From Volvox africanus (taxonomy: Eukaryota > Chlorophyta > Chlorophyceae > Chlamydomonadales > Volvocaceae): 64,000 nt of DNA. The position numbers were made by a program, and so were the translations under genes. The notes under the pieces are model-generated. The model saw only the letters and a list, made by a program, of their open reading frames with translations. It was not told the DNA's origin and searched no databases. The DNA is taken from contig BSDZ01000011.1 of the NCBI GenBank assembly GCA_030268105.1, positions 1,835,001-1,899,000 on the forward strand. The letters run 5' to 3'. Each line of letters starts with the position of its first letter. Position 1 is the stretch's first letter. This document shows positions 37,680 to 48,480 of this stretch, piece after piece.

Positions 37680-39302
37680 TCAGCCCGGTCGTTCTCGAAG
37701 TTGTGCAGGCAAATAAAACCGGAACCGGTCATAACCATCTGCATCACCCTTCACCCTTGGTCCCCAATAGTTGGGGATATGGAAGATAAACGCGCATCTT
37801 GCATCTGCTTCATGAAAGGTGCCATGGATTGGTAGGGCTGTATGTATCCACACGGCCACGATACGGCGAGCTGGGCAGGCGATGTATTTACCAACATTGG
37901 TAGGGTGCGACGACTCGGCAATTTTATCGTAGTACGCTAGGGGGTGCTTTCCGACAGCGCTTGGTGCCGAATACCAGAGCACTGCCTCTCGATCCGCACC
38001 AACAGCCGATGCAATGATATTAATACGGCCAAACCTGAAAAGTGCAGGTGCATCACTGCCGGATGAATTACTTAAGCACTTGAAGATTTTAGGCCACGAA
38101 ATGCCGTATGGGGCGTACAGTAGCTCATCTACATCGGTTGCCTGCACCCAAAGGTTTGTCCCGCAGGATGATAGCCCTAACATAGCGTGACTGTAAACCA
38201 GCGCTTGGTCAGAATTATACTGAAGCCTCTCATTGTGCTCCCATTCTACAAATATTAAGATGCCGTCTTGTAACATCTGCTGCACCCCTGGGTATCGCTC
38301 CAGGACGTGGCTGCTAAAGCGTTCCGTATATAGAAGCATTCCAGTGGCGCCAACACTGCGCAGGTAGGTCACAGCGTGCTGCAGCCTGTTAGCTACACGT
38401 TGGCTGTAGCGCTCCCATTGCGATCCGTTCATGCCCCAGCTGCGGAATGGCAGCATCACTGTCCACAAGGCGGGCTGGGAGGGCGTGAAAGAGCTGTCCG
38501 GGGCTAGTCGGCTACACAGATCCAAGGACGAGGTGGGAAGACAGAAAGGTGCCTTAGTGTCTGGAAACGACTCCTCGTATATCTGCAGTGTCAAAAAGCA
38601 AGGGCTCCATCAGGAGGATATTCCACAAGGCAGCAAGGCATCATCAAGGACACACTAAAAATGTTGGAGGCTGGTGACGGTACTCGACATCTTCCCGTAA
38701 TAGGTGGAATGGCGCACCTTGAAGCAGTGCACGCTTGGAGAGGTATTGAGTTGGAAGTAGAAGAAAAAGGGTCTAAGGTGCGACCAGGGAGGCTCGAGCG
38801 GGTTTCCGCCAGGCGCATGCAGCGCTGGGTGTAAGTTGGCCGGGACGACCAGGTCACTGCCCCATACTTGCAGCCGCAATAAGGGTTTCCACGTCGGGAC
38901 ATCTACGGTTGTCATATAATGACCATATTTATTGTTGGTAAGGTTATTAATGTCGTCGGCCCATGCAAAACCCTCCACCGCGTCGGTCTGTGTCGGCAGC
39001 AAGAAAGCACTGGCTGCATCATGCCTCCCACTATCTTTTGAAATGCGCTTCAGCCATACATTTAACTTAATCACTTTTTCCTGCCCAGATACTGGCGCCT
39101 TCGCAAATAGCCGAACATGATACACGCCAAGGCTGATAGGAAATTGGCTTCTTGCAGCTTCACATAATGGAAATAAAGAACAAAAAGTAATAGTCAGTAA
39201 ACTCCAACAGATAGCGGATTGTCCAAAACTCGGCCGAAAACCTGGTAAGGATAAGTGTACCAATAAGTATCGCGTCACAAAACAATATTCAGGAAAAGCC
39301 AT
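37680..39302 (-). CDS. Probable glycosyltransferase (GT92-like, DxDE motif), signal-anchored
   Basis: Two long exons join in frame: 38679-39302 (208 codons) and 37680-38582, which ends in TAA at 37680-37682 on the minus strand. They encode 508 residues. Residues about 30-50 form a hydrophobic segment ending in CEAAR, a signal peptide or type II anchor, so the protein probably enters the secretory pathway. The C-terminal half has VTYLRSVGATGMLLYTERF, an FVEWEHNERLQYNSDQ segment and WVQATDVDELL. The last is the acidic metal/nucleotide-sugar motif of GT92-type (DUF23) enzymes that are common in chlorophycean algae. The substrate cannot be predicted, but cell-wall or glycoprotein sugars are a reasonable inference. 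The intron donor (GTCACC) is weak, and another splice is possible. The assignment rests on a few motifs. Confidence 0.68.
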
Positions 39303-40816
39303 CTGTCTTATTAAATGAGTTTCTTGCTTCGGTAGAGTAGCCAACGGGGATGTTGAAGAGCCGTACACCTCTCACCGTACTCGGGGCGTCACTTACAGCG
39401 TCGTCAGAGCCAGAGCCTTGAATCGAATTACTTACCCTGTTATTAATATAAGCCTCATTATGGCATAGTGATCTCTTAGCAGTACTTTGCTCTCAAATAA
39501 CCTAGCTGTAGCCATCTAGCCAAACATCTTTCTGACTTGTTGCAGTTGGAGGCTGCAGTTATCATGTGGGAGGCCGAATATACAATAACCGAACGTTTGG
39601 TGTGTAATAAATAGAGATAGATATTTTATAGGTATTGGCTATAGTCCGAGGTTCGACAGGTAGAGCTGCGGTCGAAAATCCTCATTCCATTCGATACTGG
39701 CCGCAACCTATCCTTTCAATGTATCAAAATCCAATATGTTAGCTATCTTATTCAGATGGCAAATAACTCAATAACAGGGCGAGGCCGCCACCTACAACGA
39801 AAGTTTACTTCTCGTGAAAACAAATGCTTCGGGGTCGAAAGGATATGGCGTCAAATGTACTTGAGTTTTGGGGAAATGATGTAGAACTAATATTGACGCT
39901 GAAGACCCTAACATCTTTGGGAGAAGTTAGATGGCTACCTCTATGGTTTGGTGCGACATTGTTGTACGAGGCCTGGTATCAACAAGCTAAGGAAGCTTGC
40001 TCGTCTTTGCTTAATTGATTACCGGTCTCCTGATGATGAAACAAGATTTTTTAAACTGACAAGGTCCAAAGTGAGCCAGGAGGCTCACCAACCGCAAAGC
40101 ACTCTAGACTCATAGAGCGCCTTGAGCAGACTATCTTGATCATCCGAGCTCATGGTTACCGGCATTCTGAAAAGCTGACAAAAATCAGCAAGAACAACCA
40201 ACGAGCATCTACCTCGCCAACCACCAGTGGTTGCAAGGGAGAAGGGAGCAATGGAGATGGGAGAAGCCTGGACAATGGAACAAGGGATGAAGGAAGTAAT
40301 CAGCAATATCAGAAAGAGCAATCCAACAACTCATTATCCGTTCCTGGGGAGTTCAGCTAGCCGTCTGTGGAGCTCTGCTAGCGGATCCATCTGGCGAGCC
40401 GACCCCTGGGCATACTGCGATTGGTGACGCAAACACTGGCTGACAGCGACCGAAGACCGTCTCTTTCTGGAGCTGTGATTGCTAATCTGCAACGCTTGGT
40501 GACGCTTGTTACAGGCGGCCCACACGACCTTACACCTTTAAATTGCGCCAATCATGCAGCCCTTGTTAGGGGCCCAAGTCAAAATTGTTCAACCCATCTA
40601 TCCGTAACCTCTGAAATAATTTGCATCGAAATTGCTGCCGTCTAATTTAATGGAAACTGCGAGCGCCAAATCGCCGGCACACTCCCTCCGTTGCGCGTAG
40701 GAGGGATGCAATGTTGCTATCTGGGGACAGAAGAGGCAAGAAGATTTTCGAGATAGAAGTCGTTGGACGCCGACAGCATCACCGTGGCATATGCATTCTG
40801 GGTACCTTTGGGTACC

Positions 40817-40853
40817 GCACACACCACTGAGCCCCGTGCTCAGTGGTGTGTGC
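40817..40853. repeat. Perfect 15-bp inverted repeat with 7-nt loop
   Basis: The stem 40817-40831 (GCACACACCACTGAG) pairs perfectly with 40839-40853 around the loop CCCCGTG. No T-run follows, so it is not an obvious terminator. It is flanked by GTGTG-rich sequence. No gene is near enough to assign it a role. Confidence 0.85.
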
Positions 40854-42649
40854 AGGGGTGTGCGTGGCAGTGCGGTGCGGGGTGATGCAGGCAGGTGATG
40901 CAGACAGAGGGCATCCCCCGGCAGTGTCCTTGGCTGGACAGTGATGCTCTGACATGCGCTACGCAAGCAGCAGGGCAGCAACCACACATGTGCCGCAGGC
41001 CTGCAGCAGCATCAGCACATCCCGCCATCCTTTCATCTGTCCCTTTTCCCGGGGGAGCCAACTTGGGTCCATGCGTCAAGGGAGGCAGTTGACCAAGGTA
41101 ACTTGCTGATGTTCAATTCGGATTTACTCGCTAACCCCAAGACACCCTCCTCCATACGCCATGTACAGAAAACCACGTGGACTGGACCCTATGTTATACA
41201 ATTAGAAGATTAGATGTGAGTTATGAAATGACGATCAACCTTCCGCACGTTGCCTTAAAACCATCCATCCAGTAACTAGGCACATTGGCGCCTTACCGGC
41301 ACCATGGCGCCGTTCTCATGTGTTGACCGCGAGCAAAGAAAGCCAAATGGACACCACGCCTTGATGAATAGATCGCGGTTCAATGTGACGGCATGCCATT
41401 GTGGCGCCGTATATCATAAGTCCTGCGCCTCTCCGGACTGCCTCGCGACAGATGGGGTGAATGTGTGGCAAACCCACCCCTGCCATCATCTTTTTACTCT
41501 GAGCCGATCTGTGGAATATCACCTCCATTTGCGCACTGCAAGGTGATGTCCAATTCCAACAAAAGGCCCGAACGCCCTTCAAAGCAATGAGTGACCATCC
41601 TGGAGACGTGGAGTCTCTACGGTCCTGATGTTGTGTGAGCCATGTGTTCACGGCAGACTACGGCGGCGACGGTGTTGTTAATGAAAGGCTTTGAGAATGC
41701 CTTCCTAGGACTTGTTGTAGGACATAAAGACCCAATTAAGGCTGTCCTCAGCCGCGCTTCATCCAGCAATCTGCTCCATAGGGGTTGATCCCTGCTGCTG
41801 CTCACCTTCCAAATACAAACCTATGTCGAGTGCATACCCCAGGAAATCACCAATGTATTATTGTGCGCAAGGCGTCTGCAACTAAACAGCAATAATTCGC
41901 CAGCAAGAACGAACAGAATACGACACAGTACAACTGCCATATGTAGCCACAGCCAAAACATATGTACCAATAGCCAAAGCTATATATTCACAGAAGTCGA
42001 TGACGACTGCAATTCCGCATGATAATCGAATACATGAAGTGTCTCTCACGTTTCTTGGGCGCCCTCGAGTGCTGAAGCTCCGCACTAAGCCGAGCAGAGC
42101 AACTCCTCAAGCAATTTGCGACAACGCGCTCTGCACATCAGCTCCACCTAGCCGAAGCACCCATTTATCCCACAGACTGTTGGAAAAGTAGGGTTTCCTA
42201 AACAGGCTAAAGAGGCTCCTGGGCAACATTAAGTTAATGAAATGAAGAAAGCTAGGGCTTGTGCCACCGGTGCCATAGCTACAATCCTCGTAGCTGTTCC
42301 TGCCGTTCCCGCATAAGTACGCTCTGACATTGCCGCTGCTTATCCCGTTACGCCAAAATATCACACTCCTTGCTCCTCGGGAACTGATGTACAAACCGGC
42401 GCACATGTTGGTTACCCTGGTCGCAATCCCACAGGATATGCTGGGGTCGGTTTCCGCGAGCCTAGCAAGCCTCTGCCGCACGTCCTCGCTACAGAAAAGT
42501 GTGGAACATCTCATTCTTTCCACATCTCACACGTGCCTCTGCCCCATTGCCTCGGTCACCATATGCCAAAACACCAGCCGTAGCATCCAGTTCCCATGTG
42601 CCAGCTGCGATCCATATAGCATCCATAACTTGATTACAGTACAACACAG

Positions 42650-42682
42650 TTTCACATCACATCACATCACATCACATCACAG
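42650..42682. repeat. TCACA pentanucleotide microsatellite
   Basis: Five to six tandem CATCA units lie about 200 bp downstream of the stop of the minus-strand Gly/Ser-rich gene. It is a simple repeat. Confidence 0.85.
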
Positions 42683-42886
42683 CAGATGCGCGCACATACA
42701 CGTGTCCCCGAATGCATCGGGGACTGCCGAGGTGGCACTGACGGCTCTCGCCTACCATCTCATCCCACCCCACCTTGCCGCAAGCAGCGAGAGCCTCAAC
42801 GGAAGGGCATGGAAGAGAGAGGCTGCAGCTTTCCATGGCCATTTATCCGCGCGCCACAGCTTGATAACCCTGGGCTATCAGCCAGC

Positions 42887-45800
42887 TCAGGAATTCCGGC
42901 CCCAGAAGTTTCCGAGCGCCTGCTTCATCCGAGACATCATGGACGGGCTGCCCGGCTGGTCTTCGGCGGCCGCGACACCGCTCCCTGACATCATTCGGGC
43001 GCTTCGAAACCCACCCATCCTGGCGGCGGCTGAGTTCTCCTGCGCCGCTGCTCGCCGGCGGCGGTTCTGTTTTCTATCGCGTGGCGAGGAGGAAATGCTG
43101 TCGCTGCCGCCACCGCCTCCAATGACAGTCGATGCTGCAGCCACCCCTCCTGGCCCCGCCTTTGCCGCATCGTGGCCACATCGTGGCCTCCTGGCCACCC
43201 GGACAGAGTCCGAGGCGTCCGTCAGACCCCAATGCAGATCGCCACCTGAGGAAATCAAAAACTCCCGATCGAATCCGCATGCGCCGAGTGATTGCACTGC
43301 CGGGCCTTTCGCACTGCCGGACCCGCTACTCATTAAGTCCCGCTCTGCTGCCGCCGCAATCGCCTGTGGTGTTATCGCATTACCGCGTTGCGTCCGCCAT
43401 GATGCTGACGCTACCGGAGCCGGTTGCGTCCGCCGGGTACGCTGTACGAATGCCGCCACAACGCCAGACCCCTCGGCTGCAGAACAGCTGAGCGAGGGAC
43501 GCACGCGCGCTCTGCGGGAATTCTGGGTCTCCGTTGCATCAGGACCCCCCGCGCTCGGCCCAGATAGGTCGGAGATCGGCGGCAGCTTGACGCAGGGGGG
43601 ACCGCTCTGACTGAGTGCGTCGGCCTGGAGGAGCATGGACGAGAATCGTGACGGCGGGGAAGACAAGATGGGTAAGGTTAGGGAAGGTGTGTGGGGGGGT
43701 AAGGTCAGGGGTAAGGTCAGGGGTAAGGTCAGGGAAGATGGCGGGGTTAGGTAAGGTGAAGCTGAGTGAAATAACGTCGTTAGGCTTGATCAGGATCCCC
43801 TCCCGTTCGCAATTGTAAACGATTTTCAGACCTAAAACAAACAATGTTTTGCCTGATTTTGCTCATTAAGTAGTGTGCAGAGCTACGATTATGTATAGTG
43901 TCTAACCCAGATCATCAGGATGTCGAGAAGTGAGGATGACATGCATCAACTGTTGCATCTCTAGCCACTGCATTGGTCATAGAAATCCTATGCTCCTATC
44001 ATGGCTGACCGCCAGCGGCCCCGGCCGGTGGCTGTGCGTATTTCGCCCTACTTCAACTTCCATCAAATCCTGAGGCGAAGTTGACTTCCAACCGCTGTCG
44101 TCATTTCACCGCAGTCATTCCGCAACTCTTAAGGCCCATTATATAATACTATAGTATACTATACCATAGTATACTATGGTATACTATACTATGCTATACC
44201 ATACTATACTATACTACCCCAAACGTAGCGGGCGATGTGCTCTAACAGGGCGAAACCGCCCCTGCGCGCACGTATAATGACTCTGCCAAAGTAGGTTGCA
44301 CTCCTGACCTGGGCTGGAGAGCCAGATGTTGGTGGCTGCAGAGGCGCCGGCGCTGTGCGGCCGCGGACGCTACCACCGCCACCGACGTCGCCAGCGGCGG
44401 CCGAACCAGCGGCGGTGCTGGCAGCGCCGCCAGTCGCGAACCCCTCCAGCACGGTCGCACCCGGCTCCCCACAGGCGCTCAGGCCAGGGGCCGCGTAGGG
44501 ACTTGCACCGCAGGATGCTGCCGTGAAGGCCGAGGAGGCGGAGGAGGACAACGGCTTGTTGAAGGTTGGGATCCAGTGCTGCTGTGGGCCGGACCGGGCA
44601 ACGCTTCGGCTGATTTGCGTAAAGAGACGTTCGTTACCGGATACCGGAGGGACCGGAACCAAAATGCTGCCAGTGTCCCTGACACTGCCGCCGCCGCCCC
44701 CGGTAACGGAAGCAATTGTCACGATGGCAGCGGTGCCACCACCACCACCTCCATTACTACCATCACCACCTCCGAAACCACCACTGCCAGGGCCCACGTC
44801 GCCCTCGTCTGTTGCGGAGATGTGTCGAAGACTTCGACCCAAATGGATTTGTAGAACGGCTCCGTCGCCGCTATTGAATGTAGGGCGAAGTCCGAAACCC
44901 GTCGAGCTGGGGATGCCACCGCCGGTGCCACTCGGCTCACGGCGCGGTGGAGGCGGCGGTATAGGCCGCCACACAAAGCTGGGACTTTGCTGTCCACAGT
45001 TGTTAGCCCCGGCAGCGCGGCAATTGCCGGACTCGCCACCCTCATGCTCGGTACGTGGCGATTGCTCTGTCGGGCTCCATGACACGGTATTACCTCCGCG
45101 AGTGTGCGATTCTGGCAGGATGCAGAATTGTCCATGCTGTGGCGAGCAGCTGCGCCGATGGAGCGACGGGTGCAGCTGCTGCTGTCGACCCGCCATTAGG
45201 CCGACGGCCAAGCCCTTATTGCTGTAGCTCTTGGTTCCTAAAGGATTATCTTGAGGCCCAGACCCAGCCGTCACATGCTGCAGCAGTTGTCGTGCTATGG
45301 AGCCCGCGTGCTGGCCTCCGCCTCCGCCTCCGCCTCCGCCGGGGCCTCCAGAGCCTAGCAGCTCACCTCCTCCGTCACCACTTCCGACACCGGTGCTGCA
45401 GCTGGGTTGTGGATGCCTCGTCGAGGGACTGGTGGCGCTGATGCGGAAAGGACTGGCCGCCTGCTTGACGGACGTGGAGAATTGCGGAGAGGTTGATACG
45501 AGGAACGGCGCCAGAGGTTTGCTGATGTGCGGCAATGCACTGCTGCAGCCAGGTACCGAACCATGGGATTCCCGCAGCGCCTGAAGCATCTTGTCTGCGC
45601 GGCGCATGCAGCTGTCGGTGCGATGCAGCGCCACATACCCAGCAGCGGAGTTGTCGGCGGGCTCGACATCAACCATGTCGCTGCTGGTCCTGTTAGGATA
45701 CCCGGTACCGGTATCTAGAATGCTGTCACCACCACTGCTGCCGCCGGCCAAGCTCACTTGGCGAGTGGTTTTGGGAACGGGTTTCGTGTAGCCAATGCCG

Positions 45801-46903
45801 ACGATACCCCCCGAGATGCCGCTTCGAGGTACCCCAGGGCCAGTCGAGCGGGGTGGGGAGGGTCCTTTCCTGAGCAAGCTCCTTGGGGGTGACTCGGTGG
45901 ATGATGCAACAGTCTGGGGACTGTCGCGACCTCCGTCGGCGTCAGCATCGTCGATGCTCACAATGTTGCTTGAGTTGCTGCCGCTGCCACCGCCACTGCC
46001 AGAGCCTGTAGGACATTGCTGTCCTACAGGTTTCAGATGTAAATGCAGCTTGTCTGCTGCAGACGTGGTGAAGACATCGTCTTCTGTAAGGGGGCGTTCC
46101 GGCAAGTGGGATAGATCCTCGTATTGGAAGCGCCCCAACGACTTTTTCGGCATGCGCTGCCTGAAATCATCTGTCGATGGGACAGCATCCACATGTAGCG
46201 CAGCGACGCTGGCCGCATGACTTCTAAGGGCCTGTTGAAGGACTTCGTTGGCAGTCGTCGCGTGCTCTTCATCCCGGTCCTTAGCCTTTATCTGCGTTGA
46301 AGGGGGCCCAGGGGTTGGCGGACGCGAATGCGCAGGAAAGGGGAGCTGGGAAGGGGTGAGTTCACGAGAGCGACGTCCGCGCTTTCATATTCACCAGTGG
46401 TTGAACATGTACTGTGGTAAAGGTTTCTATTTCTTGCTTGGAATCAATGGAGGATGGATGATGCATCGTGGCTTAGAAATGGTCATAACGCGCAGGAAAA
46501 GTCACGTTGGCACCATTTTTTCACAAATTGAAGATATAACGGTGTTATACATAATCAGGTTGGTAAAGGCGTTGAAGGTGAAGGCAATGCGCCCACTTTC
46601 AAGCTTTGCATCGAGCACGAAGTTGCTTGTGCGCCCACTCCTGAGCAAATACGGGTTTCCGCACCTTCGCTTCAAATTCGTAGGTCTGAAAGGACTTTTG
46701 TACCAGCTGCCGTTGTACATTTGACAACATTTGGAGGCTGTCTCCGTCCTCAGTCTTCCGGGGTGGTCTAGTCGCACTGGAATCACGCTCCAATGCGCTG
46801 TCCGTCGAGGAATAACGGGCACATCTTCTAACAGCTCGAACCATGGGCACCACACGGATGTAGCTAACTCCAAGAGAAGTGAAGCTTCCGACTCAGTCGC
46901 CAT
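42887..46903 (-). CDS. Large Gly/Ser-rich, low-complexity protein of unknown function
   Basis: Three exons can be joined on the minus strand: one ending at 46665 (start unresolved, perhaps the ATG at 46903 with a further small intron), 44309-46291 (661 codons) and 42887-43624 (245 codons plus stop). Together they give more than 930 residues. The 44309 donor (CAG|GTCAGG) and the 43624 acceptor, after a long pyrimidine tract, are strong and keep frame. Between residues about 40 and 130 there is a charged, possibly helical stretch (YEFEAKIKAKDRDEEHATTANEVLQQ, here split over two exons) and a conserved-looking RQRMPKKSLGRFQYEDL. The rest is rich in Gly, Ser and Pro, with poly-Gly runs. The C-terminus ends MKQALGNFWGRNS. 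I do not recognise a family. A disordered scaffold is possible, but this is only inferred. Confidence 0.6.
44139..44215. repeat. AT-rich palindromic TATAC/GTATA tract
   Basis: About 75 bp consist of repeated and inverted ATACTATA, TATAGTATAC and CCATAGTATAC units that can fold on themselves. The tract lies in the intron between exons 44309-46291 and 42887-43624 of the Gly/Ser-rich gene. It has strong cruciform potential. Confidence 0.85.
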
Positions 46904-47400
46904 GAACTTAACGTGAATATCAACTTCATGCCGGTAAATAATCCATAATGAAGACTTGAGAATTCAGACGATAACCTAATGATCATTAACCCTTCGATTT
47001 AATACGATCGAAAGACGGTACATGTACGGTAAGGCGAGTTCAAAAGCTCTTCATAATCGAGGTTATTTTGTGACAGATGCGAGGAATTCACTTAACGCAC
47101 ATGTGTTTTTCATGCCGCACATCCCATACGCCGTATCCTTCATATCAGTTTCCTAACCATCCGCCAGTCAGCAGCTAGGTAGCCGGGTGATAGGTATGCA
47201 GGGAATTTGCAAATTCATGTCGCAAAATTGCTACGTCTTGTTTATGTGGGCGCTAGAGAAAATCCGTATTGAAGTCAAGGAGTATGCGCACGAAGGCCAG
47301 GAAACCTAGGCGTAGATTTGTATTTGAAACGCCATAATTATAATTGGTACAGTATCGTTGCCTATGATTGTAATAACAAGCAAAAGAAAGAAACCTAGCT
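46904..47400. other. Intergenic sequence
   Basis: This is upstream of the Gly/Ser-rich gene (minus) and presumably includes its promoter. No exon, repeat or RNA gene could be recognised. Confidence 0.4.
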
Positions 47401-47405
47401 GCAAA

Positions 47406-48085
47406 TCAGGCGTATGGATTCGACTCGGACTTGCGTGTAGGTGTGGGGATGGGAGACTTGAGAGTTGACGACACACTTGGTTGATGTCCGACTGACACGA
47501 AGTCCCGTGGGCTCACAATTATCCTATCTCTAAACCAATGTAACCACGTCCTTCTACTCCTCAACTCCTCTACAAGGCTAACCATATCAAATTTGTAGGC
47601 TGCCAAGGCCTGTGAGTAAAAGGCCCCCCAGGTCGCAACCCAAAGTTCCGAGGAGCCGTAGCATTTGAGCACCCCAGGTCTCACCCTCATAATTCACGCG
47701 AAGCGCTAATCTCAATTCCTCCCTAAAGGGCCGGTGGTGGATGGACCCAAGTGCATCAACCAAGTGCCATCTAAAAAAACTAAGTTTGCACCGAGAACCT
47801 GAAAGGGGCACTGGTTGGATACTCTGATGAGTATGCTGTCGGTAACCTCGACACTAGCTAGCACACGCAAAATGGACCGCTTGAACATCACCATAGGAAC
47901 CTTGAGAGCCTTTTTGAAGCAACCATAGCCCCCGGTATTCTCAACTCCTGGCTACCCGGACCCCAGACCTGGGCTCCATGGGAAAAGAATGGATATAATT
48001 TGGGTATCACAATTACGTCAACCCATTCCTGGGTAGCAAAAGGCCCTGCGGTCACAACTTGTGAATCCATAGCCTGCTGTACCAT
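47406..48085 (-). mobile_element. Decayed non-LTR retrotransposon, C-terminal pol fragment
   Basis: Broken minus-strand frames read VIPKLYPFFSHGAQVWGP (the Y-G-x2-VWG segment after the LINE reverse-transcriptase domain), then IHHRPFREELRLAL, MLRLLGTLGCDLGG and RTWLHWFRDRIIVSPRDF. The order and spacing match the remnant at 33.06-33.6 kb. There is no catalytic core, stops and frameshifts occur throughout, and neither target-site duplications nor a poly-A-like tail is seen. Confidence 0.68.
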
Positions 48086-48480
48086 ATGCTAAACTCCTTG
48101 GTACGCGAGGCAAAATATAAATTTGCTCCGCAGTAATTACCAATATAACAAGCTAGATCCAGCACCGCAATTTGCCTGAAATTTGTCAAATTTCAAGCTA
48201 GGACATGTCGTACAATAGTCTCGTTTGTATGAGACCAACTGAGCAACTGAATCAGTTGTGCAGAATGCTGTATGGGCTTTGGGCTGTTTGACACTTAGCC
48301 TCCACGACTCGCTATATTCATTGAAATTGTACAATCCGTAACAATCCTGTCCTTTCATTATAGGGCGATACCGGCTTTGTAAACTTAGCTGGCGGCGTAT
48401 TCTGCGCCTTAGGGTTCTGACATAGCTGAATATCGTAAAATTAAGTAAAGATAAAATCTAGAAGGCATAAGCTCTGAGCC
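48086..48480. other. Upstream region of the SR protein gene
   Basis: This lies between the retroelement remnant and the SR gene ATG and is the likely promoter region. No specific element is identified. Confidence 0.4.

Larger units (their letters stand above)
39303..42886. other. Long gene-poor interval
   Basis: This is 3.6 kb without a gene that I can support. Short frames on both strands (for example 39824-40018 plus, 41304-41546 plus) show no recognisable family and no compatible neighbours. It contains a perfect hairpin at 40817-40853 and a TCACA-type microsatellite near 42650. Fragments may derive from old mobile elements, but no ends or target-site duplications could be recognised. Confidence 0.45.

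Noticed and set aside
39824..40660. Possible gag-like or other gene fragments in the 39.3-42.9 kb gap
   Set aside because: The frames are short and no conserved motif, terminal repeat or target duplication was seen.
42330..43610. A 426-codon open frame on the plus strand
   Set aside because: It is antisense to the C-terminal exon of the Gly/Ser-rich gene (42887-43624), which has strong splice support. It includes a TCACA microsatellite, and GC-rich low-complexity coding sequence often leaves the opposite strand open.
44204..44308. C-terminal tail reading into the AT-palindrome as the end of the Gly/Ser-rich protein
   Set aside because: A strong donor (CAG|GTCAGG) at 44309 and an in-phase acceptor at 43624 make this stretch intronic. 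The apparent stop falls in repeat sequence.
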